A DNA stretch of 62,241 nucleotides from an uncultured Collinsella sp. (GTDB taxonomy: Bacteria; Actinomycetota; Coriobacteriia; Coriobacteriales; Coriobacteriaceae): NCBI GenBank assembly GCA_905194675.1, contig CAJJTG010000009.1:1-62241 (forward strand), read 5' to 3'. Every line of letters begins with the position of its first letter. Positions within the stretch are counted from its first letter, which is position 1. The notes beneath the pieces were generated by a model, which did no database searches, was not told the DNA's origin, and saw only the letters and a program-made list of their open reading frames with translations. Below are positions 7,320 through 15,984 of this stretch, in pieces. A program made the translations under genes and the position numbers.

Positions 7320-9935
7320 TTACCGTAGAAGCAGCCTGGCTGCCTCGGAGGCTTGCGTCGAACCGTCTTCGAGGGAGACTAAGCATCGAAACAGCCTCTT
7401 TGCCAAACCTTCGGTTGCAATGAAACTTATGGTGCAACTTTTCGAGGTGACACCTCCGATTGCGGTGTTGTACCAGGTCCTGCCTCCGTTGTCAGAACAT
7501 TGCCATTGAAATGCGGCCGCGTGCTCAGCGTCGATTGAGAACGAGGCCTCAATTCCTGCGCTCGTTGCGCAATCTTTCGGCTGCGTGGTGATCCTCTCTT
7601 TATTCGACAATAACGAGAGTTTGGCGTTTTGAGTCGCAGCTGTTGTTCCATCCTGGAAGGTGACAACGCACCTGTAGAGACGTTTCGCAAGTGCGGCACT
7701 GGCGGTGAACCGCAGCGTAGGCAGCTTTGAGGCGGCATTGCCAATCCCGGTGTCGTACCAGCCCTTCCCATCATTGTCGGAACATTGCCACTGGTACGAG
7801 ATGGCACCTAGGGCTCGCACGGAGAAAGACGCTTCGGATCCTGTCGAGGCAGCCGTGTCTCGCGGTTGCCCGGTTATTTGGTTAGCGCTTAGTTTTAGTT
7901 GCGCAGTGTTTGAAGCCGAGCTAGTCCCATCAGGGAAGAATGCCAAGCATCTATAGCGGCGTTTTGACAATCCCGTACTTGCAGTGAACTCGATTCTCGC
8001 CTGCGTGGAAGTCTCACCTCCGATCCCCGTGTTGTACCATGATCTGCCCTCATTGTCGGAGCATTGCCACTGGAACGAAGTAGCCCGCTCTGCTTCGATG
8101 GCGAAGAACGCTGTTGACCCTGCGGCAGTTGTGCAGTCTTCGGGCTGGGAGCTGATGGCGTATCGGGCGACAAGGACGAGGCGTGCGGGCTCGCTTGCGA
8201 GGGTGCTGCTGTTCGGGAACGAGACTAGGCAGCGGTAGAGCCTCTTCGCGAGCTGGGCATTGGATGCAAACCTCAGGGTTTTCTGCCTGGAAGTTTCGCC
8301 GCCTATACCCGTGTTGAACCAACTTGAACCTCCGTTGTCGGAGCATTGCCATTGGAACGATGTCGCGCTTGGTGCCGTTACGGTGAATTCGGCTTGGGCT
8401 CCGTTGTATACTTCACAGTCCTTCGGCATGGTTGTTATGGCGTACGTGGTGTCATAGCTTGCTGTGAGGTCGTACTTGGCGCTCCATTTGCTGTTCGATT
8501 CTTTTGTGACGCTAGATGCCGCAGTAAGCTCAACCTTGGCGCCACCGGTCTTCCACTCCCTCTGATTCATCGCATAAGCAACAATCCCGTTCTGAATCCC
8601 CGAGATACTCGGCGGGAAGGACTGGTTATCTGCATTGATGGAAAAGCCCTCTTCCTTGGCATCCAGGTGCTGCTGAATGCGGTCGGCATATTTCTCGGCC
8701 CATTCATCGGCCTTGCCATTTCGCACAAAGTAATTGTTGGACAGGTCGGTTGAACGATAGACGTAGTCGGCCTTTTGATAGTTTGCCGTGTGGTCGGAGT
8801 GGGCGATTGCCATGAGCTCGTCGGTCAGGCCAAAGTACAGATGGCGCTGGTCCAGGTCTCCGTACCAGTTGTCGCTGGTGTCGTCCCAGGTTAGGTCCAT
8901 CTGGCACCATTTGCCGTCGATCTTTACGGCGTTCCAGGTGTGGCCGTTGCCGGTGATGCGGCCGTTGGCGATGCCCGCTGCGTCAAGGAGCTTGGAGTAG
9001 ATGCGCTGGTAGCTCTCGCAGGTGCCTTGGTGGCGGGTGAGGCCGCTCTCGGCGCTGCACCAGTTGAGGCTGTGGTCGTACTCCAGCTGGTCGAGCGTCC
9101 AGTCGTGGAGCCACAGCGCCATGTCGTATTCCGAGCCGTTTGTCTGTTGCCTGCACAGGTCAACGACGTCGTTGACGATCTTCGTGACGCTCGGGCGGGC
9201 GGCGTCGTTTACGGTCACCTCCGCCGTGGTGCGCAGGTAGTAGATCCCCTTGTCGTTTTGGGGGTCGTTTCTGTCGTTGTCCATAAAGTAGAAGTAGATG
9301 CGGTACGTGCCCGACGCCGTGAAGTCAAAGGTAAAGTCGTGGCCCGCGGTGCCCAGGCTGTAGTAGCTGGCCCATGCCGGGCGCGACGGGTCGCAGACGC
9401 TTTCCTGGCTGCCGCCATCCCAATAGGTGGGCACGTCCATGCGCGCCTTGGCCTGGGACGAGCCGTTGGCCTGGGTTACGTGGAAGGTCGTCGCGGTGCC
9501 CGCGGGGGCGTCGTTCCAGGAGACGGTGAAGGTGACGCCGTTTTGGGTTGCCGTTGCTGAGTGGGCGTAGGTGGTTTGTGACGTGGCGGAGATTGCGGCG
9601 GGCGTGGGGGTGGCTTGGGCGCGGAGGGATAGGGTGGGAGTGCCGGTTGCGGCAGTGGTGTCGGGCGTGGTGGGGGCGGTGTCAGCGCTTTCCGTGTTGG
9701 CTGCGCTGGTGCCGGTGGATGTTGCGGTGCCGTCCTCTGCGGTATCTGCTGCCGCATTTGTGTTGGCGCCGTCTTCGGCCTTGCCTGCGTCGCTGTTCGT
9801 GGCGTCGGCTTGCGCCTGCTGCCCGGCGGTTTCTTGAGGCTGAATCGCCTCCGCAATGGCTGCCATGGGCAACGTCGCGCCGACGATGGACGTGCACGCG
9901 ATCGCGCAGAGCAGGTAGTAAAGGGGTCGTTTCAT
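7320..9935 (-). CDS. Secreted transglutaminase-like protein with four C-terminal Ig-like repeats
   Basis: 871 aa. Residues 1-30 are a signal peptide (MKRPLYYLLCAIACTSIVG then AAIAEA). Residues 31-125 are Ala/Thr/Asp-rich low complexity. After a beta-rich domain (about 126-245) comes a transglutaminase-like fold with a plausible Cys-His-Asp triad: C306 in HQGTCESY, H332 in NGHTWNAV and D347 in MDLTWDD. Residues 498-871 are four repeats of about 92-95 aa, each holding QWQCSDN, (W/F)(Y/F)(N/D)T and a later RC(L/V) cysteine, so probably one disulphide each. No LPXTG, GW or SLH anchor is visible. The start is ATG 9935 because the open frame further upstream lacks a leader. It could be a surface or matrix protease or crosslinker; its substrate is unknown. 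Confidence 0.85.
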   Translation of the reverse strand: MKRPLYYLLCAIACTSIVGATLPMAAIAEAIQPQETAGQQAQADATNSDAGKAEDGANTNAAADTAEDGTATSTGTSAANTESADTAPTTPDTTAATGTPTLSLRAQATPTPAAISATSQTTYAHSATATQNGVTFTVSWNDAPAGTATTFHVTQANGSSQAKARMDVPTYWDGGSQESVCDPSRPAWASYYSLGTAGHDFTFDFTASGTYRIYFYFMDNDRNDPQNDKGIYYLRTTAEVTVNDAARPSVTKIVNDVVDLCRQQTNGSEYDMALWLHDWTLDQLEYDHSLNWCSAESGLTRHQGTCESYQRIYSKLLDAAGIANGRITGNGHTWNAVKIDGKWCQMDLTWDDTSDNWYGDLDQRHLYFGLTDELMAIAHSDHTANYQKADYVYRSTDLSNNYFVRNGKADEWAEKYADRIQQHLDAKEEGFSINADNQSFPPSISGIQNGIVAYAMNQREWKTGGAKVELTAASSVTKESNSKWSAKYDLTASYDTTYAITTMPKDCEVYNGAQAEFTVTAPSATSFQWQCSDNGGSSWFNTGIGGETSRQKTLRFASNAQLAKRLYRCLVSFPNSSTLASEPARLVLVARYAISSQPEDCTTAAGSTAFFAIEAERATSFQWQCSDNEGRSWYNTGIGGETSTQARIEFTASTGLSKRRYRCLAFFPDGTSSASNTAQLKLSANQITGQPRDTAASTGSEASFSVRALGAISYQWQCSDNDGKGWYDTGIGNAASKLPTLRFTASAALAKRLYRCVVTFQDGTTAATQNAKLSLLSNKERITTQPKDCATSAGIEASFSIDAEHAAAFQWQCSDNGGRTWYNTAIGGVTSKSCTISFIATEGLAKRLFRCLVSLEDGSTQASEAARLLLR
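7323..8441 (-). repeat. Four tandem Ig-like domain repeats inside the transglutaminase-like gene
   Basis: Four successive coding repeats of about 275-285 bp encode domains that share QPxDC, QWQCSDNxG, TGIGG and LAKRLYRC elements. They differ enough at DNA level to have diverged, but could still recombine and change copy number. Confidence 0.8.
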
Positions 9936-10126
9936 AGCGGAGCCTCTCGGTGAGCAGCCAATAGGGTCCGAAGGCAGCTCCAGGCCAGCACTCCGCACAT
10001 ATTTTCTTGGGGTTAATTTTACGGGAACACCAGTCAACATCAGCGAACTTTCTGGGGAATGTTGGGGAAGGGTACCGTCAAGATTCTTTTGCAAATTGAT
10101 TTTGCTGTCCTCGACCCCGTCCTCTT

Positions 10127-10348
10127 CTAGCCCTCCGCCTTTCCCTTCAGTTCGTCCATCTCCTCCAGCTTCGACATATTCAGACACCTCCTCTTGCCCC
10201 ACTCGCGCTCCGCCACGTACTTCAGCCTCGCCGTCACCAGCATGAGGGCCGAGCTGCCGTCCGGGAAGGTCCCGACGACCCTCGTCCTCCTCCTGATCTC
10301 GCGGTTGATACGCTCGATCCCGTTGTTCGTCCTGATCCGGCTCAGCAC
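10127..10348 (-). pseudogene. IS256/Mutator-type transposase remnant (C-terminal end only)
   Basis: 73 codons reading RTNNGIERINREIRRRTRVVGTFPDG and then SALMLVTARLKYVAEREWG match the conserved C terminus of IS256-family transposases. The normal protein is about 400 aa, so the catalytic DDE region is missing and the 5' side runs into unrelated sequence near 10350. The copy must be inactive. It sits at the left edge of the AT-rich island and is a trace of past insertion or recombination. Confidence 0.8.
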
Positions 10349-10376
10349 ACTCGCTCCCTGAGCTTGAGATTGTCAC

Positions 10377-10804
10377 AATATCAGGTTTTGGGGGAGGGTG
10401 AAGTTCGTCGTGAGAATCATATCAGGCCCGAGTCTGGTCTACGCCATGACGTATTACGACAGCTCGATTTCAGGCTGCCGTTTGACGAAAATTATTAGAC
10501 CAATGTGCCCCGTTAAAGCGTTAGGGAGTACCATTGCCTCAGGCGTTCACTGTCTGGTGCATGACGTTAATATCTGTTCGCTGACCTTGCAATTTGGTTA
10601 ACCGTTTACTGAGTGAGCATTTGCTCGTTTAGGTGTGGCCGTATTGCAGCGGTAGCGATTCACGGCAATCGATTATGTGCATATGGGCGATCCTCATGTT
10701 CTCGCAAAGCCCGTATTCTATTGCCACTCTCTGTAGGGCTGCGTCAAATAAAGTCGTCGCTGTGATGGCGTGAGACGTTTTACATGTCTGGGAGGTCGAA
10801 GCGC
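10377..10804. other. Intergenic stretch at the left edge of the island
   Basis: About 430 bases with no convincing gene. A 67-codon frame at 10398-10601 has no ribosome site and no recognisable motif. Base composition falls here from GC-rich to AT-rich. The promoter of the following gene should lie here, but I cannot place it with confidence. Confidence 0.5.
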
Positions 10805-11851
10805 ATGCATGGCAACTTACTTCACGAACTAAAATGGATTCTTTCGGATGTTAAGCCGAACTCTGCGAAATTCGATTCGGTTATTACTGATCTGGCTGAT
10901 ATCGTATTTACGTCTAAGGACTATGATGAGATCCTTTCCGAATTGGAAGATATCTATTTCCATGAAGGGAATGGGTCTAATTTCCGATTCGGTTTTGCCG
11001 GCTTTTACTTACTCTCGGTGATTTATAGACGAGCCTGCGATCGTCAAAAACTGCAGTCGCTTATTACGCATGGGGCTACTCGATTCGAAGATAACATCGA
11101 TTTCAAGCTTGTATATCTTAGCTGCTATGAGTTTTGTAATCCTCTTGGTAAATCTCATGCCGAGTTGCTAGAAGATGCGAATACTCTTTGTTCTCAGTTC
11201 CCGGATAGGCCATCATGCCTGCACGTATATGCCCATATTGTTGCCTCACTTATGGAGAGCGGGGTAGAGGTAGATGCGGCTTATCTTGATGAGGCGATTG
11301 AGTTTGTCGACCGTGCAATTAGTTTGGATTCATCTTATCCAAAATACCGTGTTACAAGGGCTCGACTTAATGCGTTGAAGGGGGATTTGAATAAAGCATA
11401 CATTGATTTTGACAAAGCCGTGTCTTTGCTGCATCCGACTTCCCCTGAATATCCAAAGCATCTCGCCGATATTGAAGCCGCTCGATTACGTGCAGACTTT
11501 CTGTCGTCGAATAAGAGAATTGCTGACCGTGCTTCTATAGAAATTGAAAACGTAAAAGCAAGTGTGTCAAGTAACGTTGAAATTGTTGGTCTATTTTCCG
11601 CCGTGCTTTCTGTGGTTTTTACCATGGCGTCTATTACTTCACAATCATTGCTGAAGTTTTTCGAGCTTGCGTTTCTTGCATGCTCTTTGTTTGGACTATT
11701 GATTATGGTATTTGCGGTGTTTTCCCTCATTTCGGGGCGGGACGAAAAGCTGTGTCGTCGCTTGATTATCTTTGGTATCGTTTTCGCCTTTATTCCGATT
11801 GCCTTGTATGGAGCCGTCCCTTTAATTGTTTCTTTAATGCCTGGTAAGTGA
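10805..11851 (+). CDS. TPR-like protein with three C-terminal membrane helices, candidate defence effector
   Basis: 348 aa; family not recognised. The N-terminal 240 residues are helical with TPR-like spacing (AIEFVDRAISLDSSYPKYRVTRARL and ALKGDLNKAYIDFDKAVSL). A charged helix with IEIENVKASVSSNVEIVG leads to three hydrophobic segments (about 258-275, 282-306 and 315-340). So it is probably a membrane protein with a large cytosolic helical sensor or scaffold. GGGAGG lies nine bases before ATG 10805; an in-frame ATG at 10784 is also possible. The metallophosphoesterase-NTPase gene begins 58 bases downstream on the same strand, suggesting an operon in which this protein may act on the membrane. 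Confidence 0.7.
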   Translation: MHGNLLHELKWILSDVKPNSAKFDSVITDLADIVFTSKDYDEILSELEDIYFHEGNGSNFRFGFAGFYLLSVIYRRACDRQKLQSLITHGATRFEDNIDFKLVYLSCYEFCNPLGKSHAELLEDANTLCSQFPDRPSCLHVYAHIVASLMESGVEVDAAYLDEAIEFVDRAISLDSSYPKYRVTRARLNALKGDLNKAYIDFDKAVSLLHPTSPEYPKHLADIEAARLRADFLSSNKRIADRASIEIENVKASVSSNVEIVGLFSAVLSVVFTMASITSQSLLKFFELAFLACSLFGLLIMVFAVFSLISGRDEKLCRRLIIFGIVFAFIPIALYGAVPLIVSLMPGK

Positions 11852-11909
11852 GCGGCGTGTGTAGGTAGAATCAATATATTCGACGGAGTAGTATTTCGGA
11901 GGTCGCGCA

Positions 11910-14900
11910 GTGGATTGCCGTGATTTTGATCCTCAGCTTTGTATTGTCCAGCTTACGGACTTTCATTTCAAAGAACTTCAGGGCAATTATCAAAAACGGG
12001 TAGACGATATCCTCGTGACTATTAAAAAGAGTATTAAGTCTGGGACCGTATTGCTGCTTGTTACTGGTGATGTTGCCCGAACTGGCAAGGAAAGCGAATA
12101 TCAATCAGCGGCTATGTTCTTTGACTATCTGATTGAACAACTGAACCAACCTGAATACCAATTGAAAGTTTATATATTGCCGGGAAATCATGATTTGCAT
12201 GGCCCGTGTAAGTCTATTGAGTACTTTTCTGGCGAGCAGTACGATCTGGATCTCGACTATATGGCATCATTTTATGAGTTTGCCAGCAAGTATAACAACG
12301 AATTTGTTTTAGGTCAGCCACAGCCAATTGTTTTTGAGGTTGAGGGGACACAAGTCTCGGTATCTGGTTTTAATAGCGCCCCCTTATCTACTCTTGATGG
12401 TGATGATAAAGGGTTTCACGTATTGAGAAACCCTGAGCGCGCTCTACTTGATAACACACCGGACACAGGCCTTCATATTTTTGCTTCGCATCATGGTCCA
12501 GAGTGGTTCCGCGATAATGAGCGTATTAGCCTGGAGAATATGCTTGCCAACTGCTTTGACTTTGCGTTTACGGGACATGAGCATATGGGACAAAGCCGCT
12601 GCGTAGGTGGTTTGTCAGGTGAGTCCTGTGTTGTCGTGCGAGGAGGAACCTATTCACTTTGCGATGATGACCAGAGCTCCTATAAAATGCTACTAATTCG
12701 CTTTGGAGAGTTTGGCAGCTATGAATTTGCGGAAAGGGTCTATGGCTGGGAAGCCTCTGCACAAATTCACACGCTTCTCGATGAGGCCCACTCTTATCGG
12801 CGTTATATAAAATCAAAATCGTACTTCAGACCGCGCTCAGATTTTGTGAACGAGCTTTTTGAAACTGAAGATAATTCAAGCGAATCATTTAAGGACTCAT
12901 TTGTGTTTCCTTCTTTGAAAGAAGAGATCGCAACTGGCACAAAAGATGGTGAACTAAGAATTAATGACCAAAAGTTAATATCTGATATCCATTCTTTTAT
13001 GGAGTTCCTGCTTGATGTTAAAACGCTTGAAATCCATAGTGATATTCGTGCGGGCAAGAGCTCTTTACTTAAAGCCATATACCGCGAGTCGTTGGCGATG
13101 GGCTATTCGCCTCTATTGTTGACTCCCGATTATTCAACTGGTTCCATTTCACGAACGCTGTCATCCATTATCAAGGATCAGTATGGTGATACTCGGGAAG
13201 CTGTTGAACTGTTTGGACGGATTCCTCGTGAAAAAGTTCTTTTGCTCGTTGATGACTTCGATTCTCTGAAGAGAAAAGCTAAAAAATCCGATGTCATTAA
13301 ATCGATGCTCAAGACTGCCGGCAATATTGTTTTAATTACTGCTAATAGTTTTACGTTTGAGTTGGACGAAACAGTCGAGGTCGATTTTCGACATCTGCTT
13401 ATCTGTCCTTGGACGAAAAATAAAAGAGATGAGTTAATTCAAAAGAGATGTAAGGGTACTGGGCTTTCCGATGCACAGGTAGATGAGCTTATTGCCATTG
13501 TTGATAAAGCTGTTGGCTCTCATTTTCAATTGTTTGATATGACTCCGCCCTTCATCAATCAATATATTGATTTTTACATTTATGATTCCGGTGCGTCTTT
13601 TATCAAGGGTGACTTGCCGTTTACGTCAATTATGAATTCAAACGTCAAAAGAAAGATATGTAATGTCATATCAGATGGCGAGAATCAGATGCTCGATATA
13701 TTGGCGGATGCGGTTATTACCGTTTTGAAGAAACTGGCTCTTAAAATTCACTCTGATCGAACGACTGTTTTCTCGAGTATGACATTCTCTGAAGTGGCTG
13801 AAAACTACCTGAGTGAATACGGTATCCCTATAACTCCAAAAATAATCATGGATGCTTCTGTCCAGTCTGGCGTGCTCCTAGTTGAAGACAATGGCTTTAA
13901 CTACTCTTTTGCCTCGAGAAGTCTGTATGCCTATTTTGTTGCTCAGGCAATTGATCTTGAGTTTGACGAGGACGTGGACAAGGGAGAATCCTATGTACTG
14001 CGCCTTTTGGATGAACTTGATTTTTCCATAAATGAAGAGATACTCGTTTTGCTTGAGGGAACTCGATTCATTCCCTGGCTAACCCAAAAACTAGTCGAAA
14101 AGGCATCGGATGCCGTGGATAGTTCAGATGTCATTTTTAATCAGGGAAAAACCTATAAAAGTTTGAGTGGGTTGGAAGGCATTAAGATTGCTCCGCCCTC
14201 TCAAGAAGGTGCGGGTGCCATTCGCAGCGTAACTGATGAGATAGAGAAAAGAAATTGTGAAGCCATTGAAAGGGTTAGTTATGCTGGCGTTTATGAATAT
14301 GAGGTTCCTGAAACGAGGAGTGCCTTTCAGTCGGCAATTATTGCTTTGAAATATGTTGCTATTGCGGGACGTTGCCTTAATCGACAGCAGGTAAAACTAA
14401 AGGAGCCGCTTAAGGCGACTGTTAGAGAACAAATCTACTACGCAACTGGCGCTGCTCTCAATTTGCTTTTAGAAGCGGTTGATGATTCCTATGACGAAAT
14501 GGTCGAAGATGTTGTTGGCCAGCTAGATTCTCCGGAAGAGGCTAGGCCAAAAATTAGAAAGTTATTATCTATGGTAGCGCTGTCGGGTTGTATCGGACAG
14601 CTGGACACGGTAGCGTCTAATGCCTGTGGACCTCTTAGTGTTCTGGGTTTCTCCAAGATTATTGACGAAAGCGATTTTTACTCGCTATTTATGCTCGCGC
14701 TATATCTGCGGTCGAACTCCGAGAAGGAGTTTTGCAACGTAGCAAAGAAATCCATTAAGACTGCGCGGGAGCATGTCGCGTGGCCTTTTATTGTGGCGAT
14801 TACGGTTTTGTCTGCTGGATATATTGTCGAGCATCCTCATATGAGCAAATCTGCACGTCAATCTCTTGTTGATACTGTGTTCAATGGTAATCAGAAAGCA

Positions 14901-14933
14901 AAGGCGAAATTCCTGAAGTCTGCTCAGGCTTAG
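11910..14933 (+). CDS. Metallophosphoesterase - P-loop NTPase protein, candidate defence sensor
   Basis: 1007 aa. Residues 1-270 are a calcineurin-like phosphoesterase with all metal motifs: D17-x-H19 (LTDFHF), GD53-54, GNHD92-95, HH194-195 and GHEH222-225. Residues about 350-600 look like a STAND-type NTPase: a Walker A lacking its first glycine (HSDIRAGKSS, K383) and a Walker B LLLVDDFDS with D448/D449. The remaining 400 residues are helical and probably form the recognition part. It resembles architectures of bacterial innate immunity, in which a nuclease or nucleotidase effector is fused to a signal-sensing NTPase; I know no exact named match. The start is GTG 11910, with CGGAGGT seven bases upstream. 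Confidence 0.75.
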   Translation: MDCRDFDPQLCIVQLTDFHFKELQGNYQKRVDDILVTIKKSIKSGTVLLLVTGDVARTGKESEYQSAAMFFDYLIEQLNQPEYQLKVYILPGNHDLHGPCKSIEYFSGEQYDLDLDYMASFYEFASKYNNEFVLGQPQPIVFEVEGTQVSVSGFNSAPLSTLDGDDKGFHVLRNPERALLDNTPDTGLHIFASHHGPEWFRDNERISLENMLANCFDFAFTGHEHMGQSRCVGGLSGESCVVVRGGTYSLCDDDQSSYKMLLIRFGEFGSYEFAERVYGWEASAQIHTLLDEAHSYRRYIKSKSYFRPRSDFVNELFETEDNSSESFKDSFVFPSLKEEIATGTKDGELRINDQKLISDIHSFMEFLLDVKTLEIHSDIRAGKSSLLKAIYRESLAMGYSPLLLTPDYSTGSISRTLSSIIKDQYGDTREAVELFGRIPREKVLLLVDDFDSLKRKAKKSDVIKSMLKTAGNIVLITANSFTFELDETVEVDFRHLLICPWTKNKRDELIQKRCKGTGLSDAQVDELIAIVDKAVGSHFQLFDMTPPFINQYIDFYIYDSGASFIKGDLPFTSIMNSNVKRKICNVISDGENQMLDILADAVITVLKKLALKIHSDRTTVFSSMTFSEVAENYLSEYGIPITPKIIMDASVQSGVLLVEDNGFNYSFASRSLYAYFVAQAIDLEFDEDVDKGESYVLRLLDELDFSINEEILVLLEGTRFIPWLTQKLVEKASDAVDSSDVIFNQGKTYKSLSGLEGIKIAPPSQEGAGAIRSVTDEIEKRNCEAIERVSYAGVYEYEVPETRSAFQSAIIALKYVAIAGRCLNRQQVKLKEPLKATVREQIYYATGAALNLLLEAVDDSYDEMVEDVVGQLDSPEEARPKIRKLLSMVALSGCIGQLDTVASNACGPLSVLGFSKIIDESDFYSLFMLALYLRSNSEKEFCNVAKKSIKTAREHVAWPFIVAITVLSAGYIVEHPHMSKSARQSLVDTVFNGNQKAKAKFLKSAQA

Positions 14934-14988
14934 ATAGTGATGATATGGCTTTGCGTTTGCTTGCCAGTTTACCGAAAGCGGTGATTCC

Positions 14989-15828
14989 ATGTTCAAGGCC
15001 AAGTTTTTCTGCTCTGCTATAGGTAATCAGGTTAATGAAGATTACGTTGCAGTTGGGTCGACATATGCTGTGCTACTCGATGGAGCCTCTGGCATCACCG
15101 GCACGCGTGTGCTGCCGCATCATTCTGGTTCGGACGCTCAGTGGTTCAGTCATTTTGTTGGCGTCCGCATTTGTGAGTATTTAGACATGTCTCGTGGAAT
15201 TGTCGATTCCATACGCCTCGCGGTGGAAGATTCGTGTGACTTTATCGGCAAACACGGTTTGACGGACAACGAGGAACTGTTTCCCTCCTCCACGTTGGTG
15301 GTGGTCTCTGTTTCAGGCGATTTGGTCGATATTGTCTCCCTAGGTGACTCTCCAGCGTTCATCGGTTTTAAAGACGGCTCGCTCGTGACTATGTCTGATG
15401 AGCGGATTGCGGAGCTCGACCAAACAGCAGTGGACGTGATGGTCGATCGCTCGCGTGGCAGAGCAATGACTGGGGTGCAGAAGCGTGCTGCCGTCAACGA
15501 TATATTGCTTGCGAACCGTCAGCTCAAGAATAAGCCCGATGGCTATTGGATTCTTGATCCGTCTGGGGTTGCCTTGGAGCATCTCAATGTGATGCAGTAT
15601 CCTGTCGAGGATGTTGATTATGTTTGCGCTATGTCCGACGGGCTGGAGCGCGCATTTGATCTGTTTGGGTTGGCCGATCCTGCGGCGTTTCTCGCTACGG
15701 CGACTCGCGAGTCGTTTGATGAGCTCCTTGTACGTCTGCGCGCTGAAGAAAACCTGGACCCAGACTTTGATCATTATCCACGGCTTAAGCTGCACGATGA
15801 CGCATCGTGCTTTATATTGCGGCTGTAG
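14989..15828 (+). CDS. PP2C-family serine/threonine phosphatase
   Basis: 279 aa with the PP2C metal motifs in order: NEDYVAV, VLLDGASG, SSTLVVVSV, SLGDSPAF, AMSDGLERA and a final HDDASCFIL. It should be a manganese- or magnesium-dependent protein phosphatase in the cytoplasm. No regulatory or membrane domain is attached. It lies 55 bases after the phosphoesterase-NTPase gene, same strand, with similar AT-rich codon use, and is probably the third gene of that operon. No partner kinase is seen nearby, so its substrate may be a protein of this operon or a host kinase target. Confidence 0.85.
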   Translation: MFKAKFFCSAIGNQVNEDYVAVGSTYAVLLDGASGITGTRVLPHHSGSDAQWFSHFVGVRICEYLDMSRGIVDSIRLAVEDSCDFIGKHGLTDNEELFPSSTLVVVSVSGDLVDIVSLGDSPAFIGFKDGSLVTMSDERIAELDQTAVDVMVDRSRGRAMTGVQKRAAVNDILLANRQLKNKPDGYWILDPSGVALEHLNVMQYPVEDVDYVCAMSDGLERAFDLFGLADPAAFLATATRESFDELLVRLRAEENLDPDFDHYPRLKLHDDASCFILRL

Positions 15829-15861
15829 GGGATGAGGCTGGCCGCATTTGACTGGCAATTT

Positions 15862-15953
15862 AGAAGTAATTACTTCTGGTGTATACGTACAAATTAGCAA
15901 CGAAATGGCTAGAACTGGCCAACCAAGATACGGCAATCAACCTCGGTTGGCCA
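15862..15953. terminator. Convergent intergenic hairpins between the PP2C and protease genes
   Basis: Two inverted repeats lie between the converging genes: AGAAGTAATTACTTCT (15862-15877, perfect) and TGGCCAACC / GGTTGGCCA (15916-15924 with 15945-15953). Neither is followed by a strong T run, so a role as a bidirectional terminator is likely but not certain. Confidence 0.45.
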
Positions 15954-15984
15954 CATAACTAGTTGACTAATTTATGAAAGGAGT

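Noticed and set aside
9936..10376. Upstream extension of the secreted protein to 1018 codons
   Set aside because: The extension runs through the transposase remnant in another frame; the real signal peptide starts at ATG 9935.
10398..10601. 67-codon frame on the plus strand
   Set aside because: No ribosome site or recognisable sequence; probably chance.
15829..15984. Extra small gene between PP2C and the protease
   Set aside because: Only palindromes; no open frame with a ribosome site.
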